From Malus domestica (Eukaryota > Streptophyta > Magnoliopsida > Rosales > Rosaceae), in contig NC_091674.1 in the NCBI RefSeq assembly GCF_042453785.1, forward strand, positions 28,345,501 to 28,409,500: 64,000 bases of DNA, given 5' to 3'. Within the stretch, counting starts at the first letter, position 1, and every line of letters starts with the position of its first letter. A model generated the notes under the pieces. That model was not told the DNA's origin, ran no database searches, and was given only the letters and a program-made list of their open reading frames with translations. Positions 57,500 through 64,000 of this stretch are shown here, one piece after another. Made by a program: the position numbers and the translations under genes.

Positions 57500-58749
57500 A
57501 TGGAGAAAGATAAGCAGATAGATATTGGTAACAGCAGCAGGCAAAATGGTGGCAGTAGAGCTAAGAGCAAGAACATGTCTGTGGATCGCAGTGGGGTAAG
57601 AATTTTGCTGTGTGATCGCGATGCTGGGAGTTGCGAGGAGGTTTGCACATTGCTGACAACATGCAGTTATCAGGGTACGTACACAAATGTAAATATTAAT
57701 GTATGCGTGTATATATCAATATGATCAGTCCTTTTTCTTCTGCATTTTTAATTCAAGTTTCGAATCAATTATTTATTTCTTTTGCGTTCCAAGCACCCTT
57801 GACAGTAATATCAGTTGCCTCGGCTGTGGAAGTGTTGGATGCGCTGAATGCCGAGTGGTCATTCATTGATATCATACTTGCTGCAATTGATCTTCCTATA
57901 GAGGCAAGCATGAGCATGCTCAACTATATAATGCAGGATCTGCATTTCAAACACATTCCAGTTATCAGTAAGCTTTACTTCTTGTTTTTGTTTCGCCAAC
58001 TTTCTATGTAACAGTTTTCTGCACTATATTCTTGTATCTAATAGAAACAACTGCACTCGGTTTTGCTCACTTGGGGAGCAGAAAAGTGAGCAACTCCGAG
58101 CGACACTTAAATCTAATGGCTAATTATCCCCTATATCTGGTTTCTGGTTCCCACCGGAGATCTGACCGCTAATATTATCAGGTGCTCACAGACGCTCTTT
58201 TTTGTTTGCTTTAGAGAGCATCCTACATGATGCACTATCTGCACATTATGGAATTCTAAGGATACGTACAATATTTGCTTGGAAAACCATGTAAAAATTG
58301 CCTCACACTTGCTAATCTTCTTGTTTTGAAGTGCTGGCGACGCAGGATGAAAGCCGTTTCCTTTTCAATTTCTTAAAATTTGGGGCCACTGATTATCTGG
58401 TGAAGCCACTGTGCATTGATCAAATACTAAACTTGTGGATGCACACTTGGAGGCAGAGGAAGCAACCTAAGGTAGGCATCCCTCCTTAAGTTTTCGATAA
58501 ATAAACAAGAAAAACGACCACGAACAAAGAAAGATGTAAACATTTGAACCATTGTTTGGAACTGAAACCTCATGGAAATGGCAACATTGTGGTAAAATCT
58601 TTCGATCTTTTCAGGGGCTGGAGGCGCCGCAGAAGAACATTGGTCTGGTGGTTTCGTCTGAAGCAACGATGAACAACATCTTGGTCTTGGATGACACAGA
58701 AGAAGAGTTTGCAGAGGATCCAAAGCCAGCTATGTGTATCAAAAAATAA
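57500..58749 (+). CDS. TOC1-like: TOC1/APRR1-like pseudo-response regulator, receiver domain only
   Basis: Exons 57500-57674, 57794-57967, 58332-58471 and 58615-58749, all GT-AG and in phase, give 207 residues. It aligns from the start with the N-terminus of TOC1/APRR1: RSGVRILLCDRD, EVCTLLTTCSYQ, VLDALNAEWSFIDIIL, IDLPIEASMSMLNYIM, and FGATDYLVKPLCIDQILNLWMHTW. The receiver fold is complete (residues about 33-155), with Lys141 kept. The phospho-acceptor position, already Glu in TOC1, is Ala here (LAAIDLP). After the fourth exon a stop appears at 58747-58749, so the middle region and the DNA-binding CCT domain are missing (full TOC1 is over 500 residues). It may act as a receiver-only partner of clock PRRs or be a decaying duplicate; sequence alone cannot decide. 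Confidence 0.82.
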
Positions 58750-58974
58750 ACAGCGGGATTAGAATTATGATGAGTATTTATATTGCAAATAAAATTTGGT
58801 TATCGGGTGAGAATTTCGAACCAAATTGTTGTCGGAAAATAAGCATATGCTCCACAGAGGAAAGGCTTAGGCTCGAAAGTGCTTTTAGAATCTATTCATT
58901 CTTGTTTAAATTTGATGGTTGTGGCAAAATCTTGGGTTAAACATGAGATGTAATCAGCACTGAAATTTCGTTAT
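58750..58974. other. 3' flank of the receiver gene
   Basis: Non-coding sequence, probably the 3' UTR and beyond, up to the first MITE. Nothing else is seen. Confidence 0.5.
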
Positions 58975-59186
58975 CGAATGAGGATCCTCTCGAGGATCCC
59001 GGAAATCCTCCAATTACGCCTATTTATCGTACATCGTGCGGTCATAAATCATTGTAATTTTTTTTATTTAAAATTGAATATAAATAGTACTTGACGAAAA
59101 TTAGATGCACAATATACGATCAACGGATGTGATTGGAGGATCCTGAGATCCTCACAAAAAGGATCCGGAGAGAATCCTCATTCTTG
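58975..59186. mobile_element. MITE family copy 1 (GAGGATCCTCTC-type ends)
   Basis: About 210 bp with inverted ends: atgaggatcctctcgaggat on the left and, on the right, ggatccggagagaatcctca. Internal arms tatcgtacatcgtgcggt and tgcacaatatacgatcaacg are also inverted. The same family recurs twice within 2.4 kb downstream. No coding content; superfamily not assigned. Confidence 0.7.
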
Positions 59187-59348
59187 GTTATCTATGTGTT
59201 TATCCTATTAATGAAATTGGACATCAGAAAGTATTAGCTAACAATTAACCACATGGCAAGTACAGGGCCTAAAATTCACGGAGAAGGATTCTCGCCGGAT
59301 CCTTTTCATAAGGATCCTAGGAATCAAGCGATCGTGATCGTTCATCGT

Positions 59349-60232
59349 TAGGGATGGGCAATGGTTATGCGGGTGGGTAACCGCGGTTAATTTACCCATA
59401 ACCGTTTATACTCATACCCGCATAACCGTTTACCCGTTGGGTAATTGCTTAAATGGTTATACTCATACCCATAACCGTTTGTAAACGGTTAACCATACCT
59501 ATAACCGCATACCCATTTAACCGTAACCGTTTAATACCCGTTTACCCATTTATCCTTTTTAACCGTTAATCTTTTTTTTTTACCATTACCCTTTTTTCAC
59601 CTATCTACATGTTTTTTAACAACTTGAAAATTAAAAAAAATTGTCATAATTTTTTTTTTTTGACAATTAAACACTGTTATAGGTACATTCATCATACATT
59701 TCCATATTTTAATTTTTTAAGTCCTTATACCATTCCAATAATTGAAATAATAGTTTACGGACGATATTTTTAACTGTTACTAATGAAGGTAAATATAATA
59801 TTTGCTAAGTATTTTTGGGTTACAAAAATTGTTTAGAAGACATTTCTGTCAAAGCATTTCTGTCAATTTCACGGTCACCCGTAAGGAATTTAAATTAATT
59901 TGGCCAATTCCTCGATGATGAGAATCATCATTCCTGTAGTAGTGTTATTGAAAGAAGGACCGATGAATTCCTTGCTAATTTATTTGGTGCTAAGTATTAT
60001 TTGATCAAGAACATGGTTTGTGTTAGTTTTACATATATAAAATAAATGAGTAAACGGTTATCCGTTTATAACCGTGGTTAATACCCATAACCGCTCATTT
60101 AAATTTCGCGGGTAAACGGTTATACCCATAACCGTTTATTTATCTAAACGGTCACCCATAACCGTAACCGTTTAATTTAAATGGACGGGTAACCGCAGTC
60201 ACCCATAACCAATGGGTATTTGCCCATTCCTA
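59349..60232. mobile_element. hAT-type non-autonomous element
   Basis: 884 bp with inverted ends TAGGGATGGGCAA and TTGCCCATTCCTA and a perfect 8-bp target duplication ttcatcgt (59341-59348, 60233-60240). Subterminal regions are dense in ACCCATAACCG/CGGTTATGGGT-type words, as typical for transposase-binding arrays of hAT elements. The middle has no usable transposase frame. It inserted into MITE copy 2. Confidence 0.9.
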
Positions 60233-60365
60233 TTCATCGTACATCATGCGGTCAGTTTTTGTTAGGTACTATTTATATTTAATTTTAAATTTTAAAATGA
60301 TTTATAACCGCATGATATATGATAAATGGTTACAATCACGGGATTTCTAGATCCCTAGGAAATGG

Positions 60366-61023
60366 TGTCACATCCCGGCCAGGGCCCCCACCACATCCCA
60401 GGCTCGACTCTACCGTAGCACGATATTGTTCTCTTTGGGCCTCAACCACGCCCTCACGGTTTTGTTTCTGGGAACTCACACCAGAACTTCCCCGTGGATC
60501 GCCTATCCTAAGATTGCTCTCGCGTGAACTCGCTTAACTTCGGAGTTCCAATGGAACCCGAAGCTAGTAAGCTCCCAAAAAGCCTCGTGCTAGGTAGAGA
60601 TGAGAATATACATATAAGGCTTGGAGGATCCACTCCCCTGGGCGATATGGGATGTTACAATCCACCCCCCTTAGGGGCTCGACGTCCTCGTCGGCACACT
60701 TCCTGCCAGGGATTGGCTCTGATACCAAATTGTCACATCCCGGCCCGGGCTCCCACACATCTCAGGCTCGACTCCACCGTAGCACGATATTGTCCGCTTT
60801 GGGCCCCCACCACACCCTTACGGTTTTGTTTCTGGGAACTCACACGAGAACTTCTCAGTGGATCACCCATCTTGGGATTGCTCTCGCCCGAACTCGCTTA
60901 ACTTCGGAGTTCTTACGGAACCTGAAGCCAGTGAGCTCCCAAAAAGCCTCGTGCTAGGTAGAGATGAGAATATACATATAAGGCTTAGAGGATCCACTCC
61001 CCTGGACGATGTGGGATGTTACA
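60366..61023 (-). mobile_element. Cassandra TRIM retrotransposon
   Basis: Two direct repeats, 60366-60659 and 60731-61023 (TGTCACATCCCGG...GGGATGTTACA), flanked by the target duplication aatgg (60361-60365, 61024-61028). They enclose only 71 bp, in which ggctctgataccaaat on the plus strand is the reverse of a tRNA-Met primer site, placing the element on the minus strand. Read on the minus strand, each LTR contains a 5S-rRNA-like segment (ccgaagttaagcgagttcgg, gcaatcccaagatgggtgat), the hallmark of Cassandra elements with a Pol III-type promoter. It has no coding capacity and depends on other retrotransposons. Confidence 0.95.
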
Positions 61024-61129
61024 AATGGATTCGACGATGAGTATTTTCCCTAATTCACACCCTCTTTTTAATAAAAAATGAAAAAAAAATAAACAATTAA
61101 TCATATGACATCCTACATGAAGCTATTAA

Positions 61130-61352
61130 CAAGGAATCCGGATCCTTCCCGGATTCTCTTTGTGAGGATCTCAGAGATCCGTAAATCTTGTTCATTCATC
61201 ATACATCGTGCAATCAGAAATCAATTTAAATATTTTTATTAAAATTAAACACAAACAATACTTAACAAAAACTGACCGCACAATGTATAATGAACCAATA
61301 CGATTCATAGATCTCTAAAATTATCACCAAAAGGATCCGGAGAGGATCCTGT
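61130..61352. mobile_element. MITE family copy 3
   Basis: About 220 bp with inverted arms: aatccggatccttcccggat ... gtgaggatctcagagatcc on the left, and agatctctaaaattatcacc ... ggatccggagaggatcctg on the right. The inner pair catacatcgtgcaatcag / gaccgcacaatgtataatg is also inverted. Same family as copies 1 and 2. Confidence 0.7.
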
Positions 61353-64000
61353 TTGATTAACAAGCGTCATGGAGGGAGTAAGATGACGCAATATAAGAAA
61401 AATAATTTGTTTTATTTTTATATGTTTCACCGCTATAAAGGGAATTAGAACGTGACTAGTGGTTTTTTGAATTGAGTTCTCAAAGTGTTTTTGTATAAAA
61501 CTTATAGTTCTAAGGGTGTTTGTTCTCATTTACTGATCTTATATAAAAGGTTAATGAAAAAGGATTACGATTGATTAAGACCATTCATCTTTGTACTTGA
61601 GATCTCTAGTTCAAACTCAAAATTATCTAAAACACAAAATGCATTTTCAAGTTTTTAATTTCTAATAATGCTAATACAACCAAAGTCGAGAACATATAAT
61701 TAATCTAATCTCACAATTAATAAATACGATTGACCTCTATTAAACTCGCACTGATATAACAAGAGAAATGCTTAAGGGCACTTGCCCCTCAACCGAGTCC
61801 GAAAGGACTCTCCCTCCACGTAATAGTACTTCAAAAGTTAATGTATTGCGAGTTTGATTGTTATATTTTTTTCAAGGTAATGCTAGAGATACAATTTTTT
61901 AAAAACTTTAATTTTTGGGCCATATGACGCGGTTTTAAGTATTAATTCATTTGATTGTTTCTTATTAATGACACATCACATGGTACTAGTTTACAAATTT
62001 GGTTGGAAAATTAATCTACCTAGCATTATTTTTAATAATATTATGCCCTCTCTATACCTTCAACCTTTCTCCTTTCCAGAAGAACCAAACGTCTTTAAAA
62101 TTTCAGTGGCTCTATCTCTCAAACCTTGAAATGTTCATGGCCGCTAAACTACCAAGACTCCATAAAAAAGAATAATCAAGCAAACCCAATAACTCATACT
62201 CCATATTTAGAAATTATCGTTGTACCAAGAACATGGTTCTTCGACCCAAAAACAAAAACAAAACAAAACATGTATTTACATCAATATTGGATCAAATTAT
62301 CCAGATATTTTTATATCAAAGAGCATAAAGAAGTTACACGGAGAGATCCATAGAAAAATTAACAATTCTGTTTCATTGAAGAGAGTTGGTTTGTACTCCT
62401 TTATGGGATCGTTGTTAGTTCTCTCTATCTTCATCTTGCTCAGGATCGCAGAAGCCCATAAGACATTTGATGCAGACTTCTTCTGTTGTTTTTCGACAGA
62501 TTAGTAAGTTGAACTTGATACGCATGGATCATCAGAATGTTCATTGACTATTATAGGATACTTCGAAGACGGTGTTGAAGGTGTTTTTGGGGGTAAAGAT
62601 GGCGTGGTTGTACTAATCATCAGATATGCAACCACAGAAGATACTCCAACAATGCCTTTAACAAATATCTCCTGTATTTAGCGTGAATGTCCCGACCCTT
62701 ATCTTTCTTCGAGAAATAGGAAGAAACTGAGCCAGCTTGAGTGAGATCAATTTCTGATCGTGCAACTGAGAATGCATGCATCGGCTGAGCTTCCATCCAA
62801 GCGACGGTTACATATCGCTTTAGCTATTTTGATCGATAGGGGCAAGTAGGAAAGCTATCTACAGGTTAATGTGCTTGGTTAGGCAATAACAGCAGCTCAG
62901 CTTCATCCATGTCATGGTGCTGTAAGATGGTCCCAGTCCCCCCAACTCTCAACGTGTGATAGATTTACGTCGATTCTTCTTGAAGTTGGCTTAATTGTGA
63001 AAGCTTTTCTTTGTTGGTTGAGTTTCCATCTGCCTATGAAGTCAGTGTCTTATTGACTACACTTCCTCTTGCATTTATTTTGGCTTCTCCAGCGCACTTG
63101 CTGGTGAGGGCATGTATTTGCACCTAGAGCAGTTCGTCAGATAGAGAGAAAGTTCGAGCAGCAAACCCATTTGGTGAAGAGGGAGGGAGTTGGGTGTACT
63201 TGGCTTTTGTAATTTCTGTTTGATATCAATGGAATTTCCTCGCCGTCTCTGAACTAGCTTTTGCGTGTTATTTGGATTTCTGAATTTATCATATTTTGCC
63301 TTGTTTTGAACAATTCCATGTGCTTAATGTGCTTGAAATTTGATTTGGTAAAGGATGTGACAGCCACCTGCTTGTGATATCATTTTGTAAAAAAGCATGT
63401 GGAGCAAAAATCTTGGAGAAGAAGAGTATACCCTGTATACGCTAGCAGATACATCCCCTCCCATAATACACATGCAGGCATCCTGCTTATGTTTTTTATG
63501 ATTCGAGCGACGGTCCACATTAAACTAGTCTAACTACGGGAAGAGAGATTCAAATTTGTGTAAAGGTAAAGGGCATTGTTCTAACTAACTTGGCTTATCG
63601 CGTTTGCTTATGACTCACCTAAATGTTGTTCTTCTTTAGTTATGGGGGTTGCTCTTGTTTTGTGGTTAGGATGGGTGGGTAGTGATTTTCACGCTTTCAT
63701 TTTCTCCTTATGTAGTACGCCTCATTTTTTCGTGAATCTTAAATTTCTTTTAATTTATTCAATCCAAGAGAAAAACAAGGAGAAGTGCACGGGAAAAAAG
63801 GAATATACACAAATCAATGTAAAATAACAGCGTGAATTGGTTCCATTCATGCATAAAATTAGTTGTATAATATGCCAAATTATTCATTTTGTTAGCAGTT
63901 TAGTTTAGTTCGGTTCAGTTATTTTCATTCATAACTAACTAAGAAAATATTACATATTAATGGCTTTCATACAATAATAATATAACAATAGTTGATAATA
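61353..64000. other. Intergenic, no supported gene
   Basis: AT-rich sequence with only short fortuitous open frames. The block 63317-63400 resembles 56826-56915 (tttggtaaaggatgtgac), suggesting an old duplication around the receiver gene. A short frame near 62402-62504 has a hydrophobic start (MGSLLVLSIFILLRIAEA) but no recognisable continuation. I could not assign any exon with confidence. Confidence 0.5.

Larger units (their letters stand above)
59281..61045. mobile_element. MITE family copy 2, split by two nested insertions
   Basis: The left part (59281-59348, ggattctcgccggatccttt) continues after the hAT element at 60241 (acatcatgcggtcag) and runs to 60365. The last bases come after the Cassandra element (61024-61045). 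Removing both insertions leaves about 220 bp, matching copies 1 and 3 in size and layout. The right end is more diverged. Confidence 0.6.

Noticed and set aside
62126-62504. Possible small secreted peptide gene
   Set aside because: A hydrophobic start is present but there is no conserved mature part, no splice logic and no family resemblance.

Overview
This is nuclear DNA of a flowering plant. The genes have spliced exons with GT-AG introns, one gene carries a chloroplast transit peptide, and there is a PPR gene and a circadian-clock receiver gene. Plant L1, Ty1/Copia, CACTA, hAT, Tourist and Cassandra elements are all present. The overall flavour (gene types, a clear Cassandra TRIM) suggests a woody eudicot, possibly Rosaceae (apple/pear group), but that is inference and cannot be proved from the sequence alone.

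Layout. 161-2901 (-): two-exon GT37 xyloglucan-type fucosyltransferase. 3.8-16.6 kb: a tandem duplication carrying two small cysteine-rich thionin-like genes (4200-4609 and 14899-15370, both -). The second unit is split by an 8.1-kb degenerate L1-type LINE (6323-14423), which itself holds a 1.68-kb inverted-repeat element. 16922-19830 (+): nine-exon plastid ribulose-phosphate 3-epimerase. 20849-22698 (-): five-exon NEP1-interacting-protein-like RING-H2 ubiquitin ligase. 24347-25924 (-): intronless PPR protein with E-type C-terminus.

26.5-56.3 kb is the most dynamic part: four head-to-tail units, each holding a NEN-type DEDDh exonuclease gene (A at 32052, B at 46221, C at 49930, D at 53205). 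Units A, B and C also carry a PPR-gene remnant upstream. Unit A has been hit by a 4.66-kb CACTA element upstream, a nearly intact 5.27-kb Copia in its last exon and a 4.06-kb deleted Copia just downstream. Sister units preserve empty sites for the CACTA and the second Copia. C and D look intact (485 and 506 residues), B is shortened and has a weak-looking splice donor, and A is a pseudogene. A and B share a 27-nt deletion, so the array has an A/B branch and a C/D branch; C and D arose by a very recent 3.2-kb duplication.

57500-58749 (+): a four-exon TOC1/APRR1-like gene that keeps only the receiver domain and stops before any CCT domain. 58.9-61.4 kb is a transposon nest: three copies of one MITE family, one of them split by a hAT element and by a Cassandra TRIM with 5S-rRNA-like LTRs. 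61.4-64 kb shows no gene that I can support.

The genes do not form a pathway. RPE works in the Calvin cycle, FUT in Golgi wall-polysaccharide synthesis, NEN proteins in nuclear DNA breakdown during sieve-element differentiation, and the PRR-like gene is clock-related. The scientific interest lies in the NEN array, the receiver-only clock gene and the unusually readable nested transposition history.
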